Assembly (NCBI GenBank): GCA_002401295.1
Contig: NVSR01000062.1
Coordinates: 7,460 to 13,354 of the forward strand
Length of the DNA: 5,895 nucleotides
Direction of reading: 5' to 3'
DNA from: SAR324 cluster bacterium
Lineage (GTDB): Bacteria > SAR324 > XYD2-FULL-50-16
The translations under genes were made by a program, and so were the position numbers. Within the stretch, counting starts at the first letter, position 1. Every line of letters begins with the position of its first letter. Shown piece after piece: positions 1 through 5,804 of this stretch. The notes beneath the pieces are model-generated. The model did no database searches. It was not told where the DNA came from and worked only from the letters and a program-made list of their open reading frames with translations.

Positions 1-666
1 GAAAACACTCAAAGAGATTTAAATATTGCTCTCATGAATGAACTAGCGCTAATTTTTGATCTTCAGAATATTAATACTACGGAAGTGCTGGAAGCTGCCG
101 GAACAAAATGGAATTTCCTTCCATTTAAACCGGGTCTTGTGGGTGGCCATTGCATTGGCGTGGATCCCTATTATTTGACATATAAAGCTGAAATGTTAGG
201 TTATCATCCAAGAGTAATTCTAGCAGGAAGAACCATCAATGATGATATGGGAAAAGTTATCGCCCAGAGAACTATCAGGGAAATGATCCATGCTCAACAT
301 AGCATACACGATAGTACTGTTACTATTCTTGGCATGACATTTAAGGAAAATTGCCCTGATATAAGAAACTCAAAAGTGATTGATATTATTAATGAATTAA
401 AAAAATTCAGTGTCCGTATTCAGGTTAGTGATCCTTACGCAGATTCTAAAGAAGTAGAAAAAAATTATGGAACTCATCTGATTCCTTTTGAAAAACTCAA
501 ACCATCCACAGCTGTTATCATAGCCGTTGCTCATGAATTTTATTGCAACTTATTACCAATAGACTACAGAAATTTAATGTTATCCAAACCAGTTTTAATT
601 GATGTAAAAGGCATCATTAGCAAACAAATGGAGTCAGTCACTGATATGAAAGTCTGGCGTTTATAG
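1..666 (+). CDS. tviB: UDP-N-acetylhexosamine 6-dehydrogenase, TviB/WbpO-like, C-terminal half (5' truncated by window edge)
   Basis: This gene enters the window already open in frame 1, so the first in-frame ATG (base 34) is internal, not a start. The 221 visible residues begin in the central helical domain (ENTQRDLNIALMNE) and reach the active-site loop GLVGGHCIGVDPYYL, whose catalytic cysteine is codon 151-153. The C-terminal UDP-binding domain follows, with FKENCPDIRNSKV, a DPYAD strand and the closing LIDVKGI. Enzymes of this family oxidise C6 of UDP-GlcNAc or UDP-GalNAc to a uronic acid using two NAD+; they are cytosolic and usually about 425 residues, so roughly half is missing. The lost part includes the Rossmann NAD domain. 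The GTKWNFLPFKPG and GYHPRVILAGR segments fit the TviB/WbpO N-acetylhexosamine group better than UDP-glucose dehydrogenase (Ugd). GlcNAc versus GalNAc specificity cannot be read from sequence. The C-terminus looks intact. Hand-counted GC is about 35%, lower than the downstream neu genes. Confidence 0.9.
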   Translation, partial: ENTQRDLNIALMNELALIFDLQNINTTEVLEAAGTKWNFLPFKPGLVGGHCIGVDPYYLTYKAEMLGYHPRVILAGRTINDDMGKVIAQRTIREMIHAQHSIHDSTVTILGMTFKENCPDIRNSKVIDIINELKKFSVRIQVSDPYADSKEVEKNYGTHLIPFEKLKPSTAVIIAVAHEFYCNLLPIDYRNLMLSKPVLIDVKGIISKQMESVTDMKVWRL

Positions 667-677
667 AGTATTGGATC

Positions 678-804
678 TTTCCTGATTCATTTTTGTACGT
701 AACTAGTGCCTGGGTAAAAAAGGCGGTTTCATGTCATTTCGACCGAAGGGAGAGATCTTGACACTGGATCATAGTTTTTACTCAGGCACGAATTAATCAG
801 GAAA
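678..804. repeat. Nested palindromic element (MITE-like or structured intergenic repeat)
   Basis: This element fills most of the gap between the dehydrogenase stop and wzz. Three nested inverted-repeat pairs share one centre. The outer pair is TTTCCTGATT (678-687) with AATCAGGAAA (795-804), 10/10 complementary. The middle pair is GTGCCTGGGTAAAAA (706-720) with TTTTTACTCAGGCAC (775-789), 14/15 complementary, and the one mismatch becomes a G-U pair in RNA. The inner pair is TGTCA (732-736) with TGACA (759-763). The left spacer between outer and middle arms is 18 nt and the right spacer is 5 nt, so the element is not simply symmetric. No direct target-site duplication is visible at either boundary and there is no coding capacity. 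A non-autonomous mobile repeat is the leading reading; a long hairpin in the operon transcript, affecting termination or mRNA stability, is the alternative. The arms are seen directly; the function is inferred. Confidence 0.7.
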
Positions 805-829
805 AGCCAGACTGACTTTATTTGGCTTT
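803..829. repeat. Short inverted repeat just upstream of wzz
   Basis: AAAGCCA (803-809) and TGGCTTT (823-829) form a perfect 7-bp stem around a 13-nt loop, ending 23 bp before the preferred wzz start. It touches the outer arm of the larger palindrome. On the + strand no U-run follows the stem beyond the stem's own TTT, so it is a poor intrinsic terminator. It might be a small leader hairpin or chance in AT-rich DNA. Confidence 0.3.
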
Positions 830-852
830 AAAAACCTGTGATTGAGTGTGTA

Positions 853-2238
853 ATGTCTGAAGGAAAAACAAGGATAACGACTAAAGCCGATGTCTCATCG
901 CCAGCAGTAATTCATCCATTACCAGCTGAAATCTACACAGGGGAAGTTGACCGTATTGATTTCCAAAGAATTTTGAAAATCTTATGGTTCTATAAGATCT
1001 TGATTTCAACATTGTTGTTATTTGGATCAATTTACTCTCTTTACCTGGGTTTTCAGTTAAAAAGAAGCTATGAAGCGACCTCGACATTCGTCCCCCTTAC
1101 AAAGAAAAGTGGTTCTGGAGTTAATCAATTTGCAGGGATTGCTTCAATGCTTGGAGTCAATATCCCCGGAAAAAGTTCTAACGTGATCGATTTCAAAACG
1201 ATTATGAAAAGTAGGAGTTTCACCCAAAGTATTATTGAAAAACTCGACTTATTACCTGCTATATACGGCAGCCAATATAATTCAAAAGAGAGACGTTTGC
1301 TCAAACCTAATACTAGCCCAACTATAACACAAAAATTAAAACTGCTAGTGAAGAGTGTTCTTGAACCAGAGCAAGAAAATATTGATCAGGATGATTTTTA
1401 TAGTTACGAAAACATCTTGATGGAAGCAGCAGATACACTTAGACAGAAAGTCCTAATCGAAGTTGATAGGAGTGGTTTATATAGCATCACGATTGAATGG
1501 GATAAGGCTAATGGCGCGCGGGACATTGCTAACACATATATCCAAGAGCTGCAAAAATACCTTGATAACAATAATTTAAGCTCGATTGAAAAAAGTCTTA
1601 CCTTTATTGAAAAGCAGTTCAACCTTGCTAAGAAAAAGATGGAGTCAGAAGAACACCGACTTCGTATTTTCACTGAGAAGCAAGGATTCCTTCCTAAGGA
1701 TTACGCCAGTATTATTTCAGAATCCATTAAAGCGATCCGCACCCAAATTGAACTAGAAGAGGTAAAACTGTCAGTTTTTAAGGGAGTTCAAGGAGAAAAT
1801 AGTGTTGAAGCCTCTCTTTCAAGCACAAGATTAAAGGCCCTTTATGAGCGGCTAATAGCGTTAGAAACAGGTGATGTCACAGGAAAGAGATCTGAATTTA
1901 AAAGTTTCAGTACATCTTTAACAGATCTACCTTTAATCACTATGGAGTATGCTCAAATTTTGAGGGAGCTCACAATCCAGCAGGAAATTTACAAAATGCT
2001 GAGAACTCAACTTGAAACAGCACGTATTGAAAGCAATAAAAATTCAGAGTCGATTCATGTGATAGATTGGGCGATAAAGCCCAAATACCCGGCAAAATCC
2101 AAACGGAAATTATATCTCGTCCTGGGGATAATTATTTCACTGTCACTCGGAATATTTTTATCTTTCCTTCTGAATTCACTGAAAGAACAAAAATCCATGG
2201 GTTCTTTTTTTCCCAAGTCAACAATTGGTGATCAATGA
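853..2238 (+). CDS. wzz: Wzz-family polysaccharide co-polymerase (O-antigen/capsule chain-length regulator)
   Basis: This is an inner-membrane protein expected to act with a Wzy polymerase to set the length of the exported glycan. Numbered from ATG 853 (461 aa), it has a roughly 47-residue cytosolic N-terminus, a first membrane segment at about 48-68 (ILISTLLLFGSIYSLYLGF), and a large periplasmic region. That region starts with the family's typical SYEATSTFVPL strand and contains charged, coiled-coil-like helices at about 240-310. A proline-containing stretch, IKPKYPAK (408-415), precedes the second membrane segment (about 419-441) and a short tail. There is no C-terminal tyrosine-kinase domain or Walker motif, so it resembles stand-alone chain-length regulators rather than Wzc. 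At 461 residues it is longer than typical enterobacterial Wzz proteins (about 330-370). A GTG at 838 would add five residues, but neither start has a strong Shine-Dalgarno; GAG at 844-846 slightly favours 853. The stop overlaps the next start as ATGA. The family call is firm; the exact glycan is unknown. Confidence 0.88.
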   Translation: MSEGKTRITTKADVSSPAVIHPLPAEIYTGEVDRIDFQRILKILWFYKILISTLLLFGSIYSLYLGFQLKRSYEATSTFVPLTKKSGSGVNQFAGIASMLGVNIPGKSSNVIDFKTIMKSRSFTQSIIEKLDLLPAIYGSQYNSKERRLLKPNTSPTITQKLKLLVKSVLEPEQENIDQDDFYSYENILMEAADTLRQKVLIEVDRSGLYSITIEWDKANGARDIANTYIQELQKYLDNNNLSSIEKSLTFIEKQFNLAKKKMESEEHRLRIFTEKQGFLPKDYASIISESIKAIRTQIELEEVKLSVFKGVQGENSVEASLSSTRLKALYERLIALETGDVTGKRSEFKSFSTSLTDLPLITMEYAQILRELTIQQEIYKMLRTQLETARIESNKNSESIHVIDWAIKPKYPAKSKRKLYLVLGIIISLSLGIFLSFLLNSLKEQKSMGSFFPKSTIGDQ

Positions 2239-3338
2239 TACCTATATTTACTCCATACTTCAAAGGTAACGAGGCTAGGTACTTGAATGATTGTATTGAA
2301 TCCGGATGGATTTCCTCTCAAGGGGGCTTTGTTAATAAATTTCAACAGGATTTTGCGGCCTTTAATAAACAAAAATATGGTGTAGCCACCTCTAATTGTA
2401 CAACCGCTCTGCATCTAGCTTTGGCAGCTATTAAAGTAGGACCAGGAGATGAAATAATTTGTAGTGCACTGACCTTTATCGCCCCGGCAAACATGATTCA
2501 CTTGACTGGTGCCAAGCTTATACTAGTAGACAGCGACGAACCCAGCTGGAATATGGACCCGGAAAAACTTCGGGAAAAAATAACTGAAAAAACCAAAGCT
2601 ATCATTGTAGTTCATTCCTTCGGTCATGCGGCCCGCATGGATGAGATCATGTCCCTTGCTAATGAGTTTGGACTGTATGTGATTGAAGATGTGGCAGAAG
2701 CCCCTGGCGCCTACTACAAGGATCAAATGTTGGGCAGTATTGGTCATATGTCCTGCTATAGTTTTTTCGGAAATAAAATCATGACCACTGGTGAAGGCGG
2801 TATGGTTTTGACAGGAGATGAAGTGTTAAAAGATAAGTTGGAAGTCCTACGAGATCACGGAATGTCAAAACAAAGGCCATATGTTCATACTGATCTTGGC
2901 TTCAACTATCGAATGACCAATATGCAAGCGGCCATTGGAATCGCACAACTGGAAGCTCTCCCCTCAATTCTCGAAAAGAGAATGCAACAAAGAGAAGAAT
3001 ACCAAAACTTACTCAGTGTGCCGTCACTGCTTGGCCTCCGCCCCTGCCTTGACTGGTGTAGCCCTGTTCATTGGCTAATGACGGTGACTCTACAAGATGA
3101 AACGCAAAGGGACCGTGCACTGGAATTCCTTAAAAATTCAGGCATCGATTGCCGTCAGATGATTTATCCTGTCTACCATGCCCATCATTTTAGAGATGAT
3201 TTTGAAAGGAAAGATTTTCCAATCACAGAAAAAATTTCGTTAAAGTCTCTTCATTTGCCATCTTCTACAGATTTAACGAGTGAACAAATTCAGATGATTT
3301 CCGAAACCTTGTTGGATTGGTTGAAAAGAGATGGGTAA
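2235..3338 (+). CDS. DegT/DnrJ/EryC1/StrS-family PLP sugar aminotransferase (GDP-perosamine synthase-like)
   Basis: This 367-residue cytosolic enzyme would transfer an amino group, normally from glutamate, to a keto sugar nucleotide. The opening MIPIFTPYFKGNE and ESGWISSQGGFV fit the family's N-terminus. The phosphate-binding loop reads SNCTTALHLAL (53-63). The cofactor-contacting VIEDVAEAPGA (149-159) carries Asp152. The Schiff-base lysine is Lys181 in SFFGNKIMTTGEGGM, and GFNYRMTNMQAAIGIAQLE (222-240) is also typical. The SFFGNK and TTGEGG wording and the length match my recollection of GDP-perosamine synthases (Per/RfbE), which aminate C4 of GDP-4-keto-6-deoxymannose. LegC- and WecE-type 4-aminotransferases are close alternatives that motifs alone cannot exclude. 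Two family positions differ from the common forms: Cys55 where Gly is frequent, and Pro157 where His is frequent. It starts inside the wzz stop (ATGA), with a weak GGTG at 2227-2230, so translational coupling is likely. No 4,6-dehydratase partner is visible here. Confidence 0.88.
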   Translation: MIPIFTPYFKGNEARYLNDCIESGWISSQGGFVNKFQQDFAAFNKQKYGVATSNCTTALHLALAAIKVGPGDEIICSALTFIAPANMIHLTGAKLILVDSDEPSWNMDPEKLREKITEKTKAIIVVHSFGHAARMDEIMSLANEFGLYVIEDVAEAPGAYYKDQMLGSIGHMSCYSFFGNKIMTTGEGGMVLTGDEVLKDKLEVLRDHGMSKQRPYVHTDLGFNYRMTNMQAAIGIAQLEALPSILEKRMQQREEYQNLLSVPSLLGLRPCLDWCSPVHWLMTVTLQDETQRDRALEFLKNSGIDCRQMIYPVYHAHHFRDDFERKDFPITEKISLKSLHLPSSTDLTSEQIQMISETLLDWLKRDG

Positions 3339-4047
3339 CAGTCCCATGGCTTTTATTCTAGCCGGAGGCTTTGGCACAAGGCTGCGATCAGTCTTAAATG
3401 ATATCCCCAAGCCAATGGCTGAGGCTGGTGGCAAACCTTTTTTGGAACATCTACTTCTCTGGTTGAAAGGACAAGGTGTCAGTGAGGTTGTTTTATTAAC
3501 TCACTATTTGAGTGAGAAAATTGAAAACTATTTCAGTAATGGTGAAACCCTCGGAATGAATATCCAATACATCCGCGAGCATGAACCACTTGGTACAGGT
3601 GGGGCCGTCAAAGCAGCAATATCCACACTTGAGTTCAAAAACCCCTTCCTCTTGTTGAATGGAGATTCATTTATTGATTTTGAAGTCGGTCCGTTCCTGG
3701 CTAACTTTTCCGAAAAGGATGGAGGCATCGTTCTCTCCAAACAAAGGAACACGGATCGATATGGGGCGGTCAACCTTAATAGTCAAGGTATTTTACAAGG
3801 ATTCGAGGAAAAACGAGTCGGCCTGGGAGCCGGTGTCATCAATGCCGGTGTTTATTACTTACAGCCCGAATGGTTTACCCATACTCCCAATGGGAGATTA
3901 TCTTTAGAAATGGATGTCATACCTTTATGGATTCACCAAGGAATGAAGATCCAAGGGCACATTGTAGATGGGGTTTTTCTGGATATCGGATTACCAGAAA
4001 GCTATCGACAATTCATTGAATACATGTCGAATCGTAGGGGATTATAA
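3331..4047 (+). CDS. Sugar-1-phosphate nucleotidyltransferase, HddC-like (possible GDP-sugar pyrophosphorylase)
   Basis: A 238-residue single-domain enzyme predicted to join a sugar 1-phosphate to an NTP, giving an NDP-sugar plus pyrophosphate. The nucleotide-binding signature ILAGGFGTRLR (9-19) is followed by PKPM (26-29). Further motifs are LGTGGAV (87-93), the metal-binding LLNGDSF (108-114), VINAGVYYL (169-177) and the C-terminal FLDIGLPESY (216-225). The compact size, the RYGAVNLN segment and the C-terminal motif resemble HddC, the D-glycero-D-manno-heptose 1-phosphate guanylyltransferase. PtmE, the GlcN-1-P guanylyltransferase of legionaminic acid synthesis, shares this core but usually also carries N-terminal CBS domains, which are absent here. 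The substrate is therefore open, and GTP use is inference. ATG 3331 overlaps the aminotransferase stop by 8 bp; ATG 3346 (residue 6, giving MAFILAGG) is an equally credible start that would leave a 7-bp gap. Neither has a good Shine-Dalgarno. Confidence 0.85.
   Translation: MGNSPMAFILAGGFGTRLRSVLNDIPKPMAEAGGKPFLEHLLLWLKGQGVSEVVLLTHYLSEKIENYFSNGETLGMNIQYIREHEPLGTGGAVKAAISTLEFKNPFLLLNGDSFIDFEVGPFLANFSEKDGGIVLSKQRNTDRYGAVNLNSQGILQGFEEKRVGLGAGVINAGVYYLQPEWFTHTPNGRLSLEMDVIPLWIHQGMKIQGHIVDGVFLDIGLPESYRQFIEYMSNRRGL
4035..4040 (+). promoter_or_regulatory. neuA: Ribosome binding site deciding the neuA start
   Basis: TAGGGG lies 8 bases before ATG 4049, inside the end of the nucleotidyltransferase gene. 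It is the clearest Shine-Dalgarno in the window and supports starting neuA at 4049. The reading frame stays open upstream to an ATG at 3968, but that would add 27 residues unlike the family and overlap the previous gene by 80 bp. Confidence 0.6.
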
Positions 4048-4048
4048 A

Positions 4049-4750
4049 ATGAAAATCATTGCGATTATTCCTGCTCGCGGTGGTTCTAAGGGGGTCTCAA
4101 GAAAGAATATACGATTGATGGCTGGTTATCCTCTTATCCACTATACAATCAAATGTGCCCTGGCTGTCAGCTCCATCAATCGAACAATCGTAACCACTGA
4201 CGATGAGGAAATCGCCAAAATTTCAAGGCAACTCGGTGCAGAGACCCCTTTCATACGCCCCGCTGAGCTAGCCTGCGACGAAACACCTGATTATCCCGTA
4301 GTTCGACATTGTTTGGATTTTCTCTCAGTCGAAGAAAACTATCATCCCGATGCCGTCGTGTTTTTACGCCCCACCATGCCGATGAGGACTTCTGATGAAA
4401 TTCAAGGCTCCATTCAAATTTTGTCAGATGATGCAAGCCTTGATTGCGTTCGAACAGCCAGACCTGTTCCCTACCCTCCTTTCTGGATGAAGGTGATCAA
4501 AAAAGATGGCACCTTGGTAAACTTTTTAGATACTCCTTATAACCTGTCCAGGAGACAGGATTTACCTGAGATCATGATGTGCGATGGATATGTCGATATT
4601 AGTCGCGTCAGTGCAATTAATAAGTATGAGGCCGTGGTCGGAGGACGGATTCATGCCTTATACCGAGAAACGGGCCCAATCGTCGATATCGATACACAAG
4701 ATGATTGGAATTATTGTGAATATTTAATGAGAAAATCCAATGAATTTTAA
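4049..4750 (+). CDS. neuA: CMP-nonulosonic acid synthetase (acylneuraminate cytidylyltransferase, NeuA/LegF type)
   Basis: This 233-residue enzyme activates a nonulosonic acid with CTP to form the CMP-sugar used by glycosyltransferases. The N-terminus MKIIAIIPARGGSKGVSRKN (1-20) is the family's CTP-binding signature. TTDDEEIA (49-56), FLRPTMPMRT (105-114, the counterpart of the usual LQPTSPLR) and the C-terminal metal-site motif VDIDTQDDW (212-220) follow. Length is normal for the short single-domain bacterial form, with no extra esterase or NeuD-like domain. The start is set by the Shine-Dalgarno at 4035-4040 and by the exact position of the signature, one base after the preceding stop. Its 3' end overlaps neuB by 11 bp. 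Whether the substrate is Neu5Ac, legionaminic acid or a relative cannot be told from these motifs; a PseF-type pseudaminate enzyme seems less likely given the NeuB beside it. Hand-counted GC is about 45%, clearly above the first gene. Confidence 0.92.
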   Translation: MKIIAIIPARGGSKGVSRKNIRLMAGYPLIHYTIKCALAVSSINRTIVTTDDEEIAKISRQLGAETPFIRPAELACDETPDYPVVRHCLDFLSVEENYHPDAVVFLRPTMPMRTSDEIQGSIQILSDDASLDCVRTARPVPYPPFWMKVIKKDGTLVNFLDTPYNLSRRQDLPEIMMCDGYVDISRVSAINKYEAVVGGRIHALYRETGPIVDIDTQDDWNYCEYLMRKSNEF

Positions 4751-5804
4751 TAAAAAGTTTCCCATTGGCAACCTCTCAGTGGGGGCTGATGCTCCCGTTC
4801 TTATCATTGCCGAGGCAGGTGTAAATCATAATGGTGACATAAACCTAGCTAAGAAATTAATTGATGCTGCCGTTGAAGCAGGAGTTGATTGTGTAAAATT
4901 TCAAACATTTAAGGCAGAGCGGTTGAATACAAAGGGAGCACCTAAAAGTTCCTATCATTTGCGAACAACTCCAAGTGATGCAGAACAATCTTGGCTGGAA
5001 TTACTCAAAACCCAGGAGATCAGCCTCAACATGCATAAAGAACTGATTCGCTATTGCCGTCAACGAGGCATCCTCTTTCTAAGCACTCCTTACGACTATG
5101 AATCCGTTGATCTTTTGGTTTCCTTAGGTATTCCTGCTTTTAAAGTCGCAAGTACAGATACTAATAACTACCCCTTTTTGAGTTACCTCGCTAAAACAGA
5201 CCGCCCCATTATTTTGTCTACTGCGATGTCCGAATTGGAAGAGGTGCGAAAAGCCGTTGAAACAGTTGCGGCAACCGGCAACCCTAACCTGGCACTGCTC
5301 CACTGCACCGCAAACTATCCTTGTGCTATTGAAAATACAAACCTTCGGGCTATGTTGACTCTCGAACGAGAGTTTGGCCTTACAGTGGGATATTCCGATC
5401 ATTGCCCTGAGAGAATCAATCCGGTTGCTGCTGTTGCTTTGGGTGCGAAGATAATTGAAAAACATTTTACCATTTCCAGGGATCTTCCCGGCCCAGACCA
5501 TCAAGCGTCTTTAACCCCCCAGGAATTAACTTTGATGGTAAAAGATATCCGTGGAGTTGAGGCGGCTCTCGGTGACGGAATAAAGAAACCACTTGATTGC
5601 GAGTTGGAAAATCGGAGTAAACTAAGAAAAAGTTTGGTGGCTAATTGCACAATTCCAATAGGAACAGTGATCACTGAAAAAATGTTAGCTACGAAACGCC
5701 CTGGAACCGGAACTGCCCCAGAAGACTGGAATGTCTACTTGGGGAAAGCAGCAAAGGAAAACTTAATTGAAGACCAACAACTATTTCCAAAACATGTCGA
5801 ATAA
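4740..5804 (+). CDS. neuB: Nonulosonic acid synthase (N-acetylneuraminate/legionaminate synthase, NeuB/LegI type)
   Basis: This 354-residue cytosolic enzyme condenses phosphoenolpyruvate with ManNAc or a 2,4-diacetamido-2,4,6-trideoxyhexose to give a nine-carbon sialic-acid-like sugar. The N-terminal TIM barrel shows IAEAGVNHNGD (23-33), KFQTFK (53-58), FLSTPYD (113-119), FKVAS (134-138), LLHCTANYPC (186-195), GYSDH (217-221) and EKHFT (240-244). His221 and His242 correspond to the known Mn2+ ligands of meningococcal NeuB, and PDHQASL (252-258) follows. The C-terminal SAF (antifreeze-like) domain, about 292-350, keeps the KRPGTG loop (319-324), whose Arg320 reaches the partner subunit's active site in the dimer. 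Both domains are complete and the length is normal. STAM (160-163) replaces the usual STGM. The motifs look more like the NeuB/LegI branch than PseI. ATG 4740 overlaps neuA by 11 bp, with a weak GAGA at 4729-4732, so translation is probably coupled. The exact substrate is undetermined. Confidence 0.94.
   Translation: MNFNKKFPIGNLSVGADAPVLIIAEAGVNHNGDINLAKKLIDAAVEAGVDCVKFQTFKAERLNTKGAPKSSYHLRTTPSDAEQSWLELLKTQEISLNMHKELIRYCRQRGILFLSTPYDYESVDLLVSLGIPAFKVASTDTNNYPFLSYLAKTDRPIILSTAMSELEEVRKAVETVAATGNPNLALLHCTANYPCAIENTNLRAMLTLEREFGLTVGYSDHCPERINPVAAVALGAKIIEKHFTISRDLPGPDHQASLTPQELTLMVKDIRGVEAALGDGIKKPLDCELENRSKLRKSLVANCTIPIGTVITEKMLATKRPGTGTAPEDWNVYLGKAAKENLIEDQQLFPKHVE

Noticed and set aside
722..730. 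GGCGGTTTC resembling the start of an ops/JUMPstart (RfaH) element upstream of polysaccharide genes
   Set aside because: Only the first six bases match the ops core GGCGGTAG, and it lies inside the palindromic repeat, so the match is not convincing.
758..763. Perfect TTGACA resembling a -35 promoter box upstream of wzz
   Set aside because: No -10-like hexamer lies 16-18 bases downstream (that position reads ACTCAG/CTCAGG), and the bases are part of the inner palindrome arm.
3659..3907. 82-codon open frame in another frame inside the nucleotidyltransferase gene
   Set aside because: Fully contained in a gene with clear family motifs and shows no protein features of its own.
3968..4048. Possible 27-residue N-terminal extension of neuA from an upstream ATG
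   Set aside because: The extension has no family resemblance, overlaps the preceding gene by 80 bp, and a good Shine-Dalgarno plus the signature motif point to ATG 4049.
4543..4559. Hairpin CCTGTC-5 nt-GACAGG inside neuA
   Set aside because: Short stem within a coding region, no U-run after it, and no sign of a regulatory role.
4683..4692. 10-bp perfect palindrome TCGATATCGA
   Set aside because: It encodes part of the conserved VDIDT metal-site motif of NeuA; the codons explain the sequence.
5358..5373. Perfect inverted repeat ACTCTCG-AA-CGAGAGT inside neuB
   Set aside because: The 2-nt loop is too tight for a stable hairpin and it lies in the middle of a complete coding sequence, so it is probably chance.
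5124..5504. 126-codon open frame on the minus strand opposite neuB
   Set aside because: It lies fully inside the strongly conserved neuB, has no recognisable domain and reads like an antisense shadow of the TIM-barrel coding sequence.
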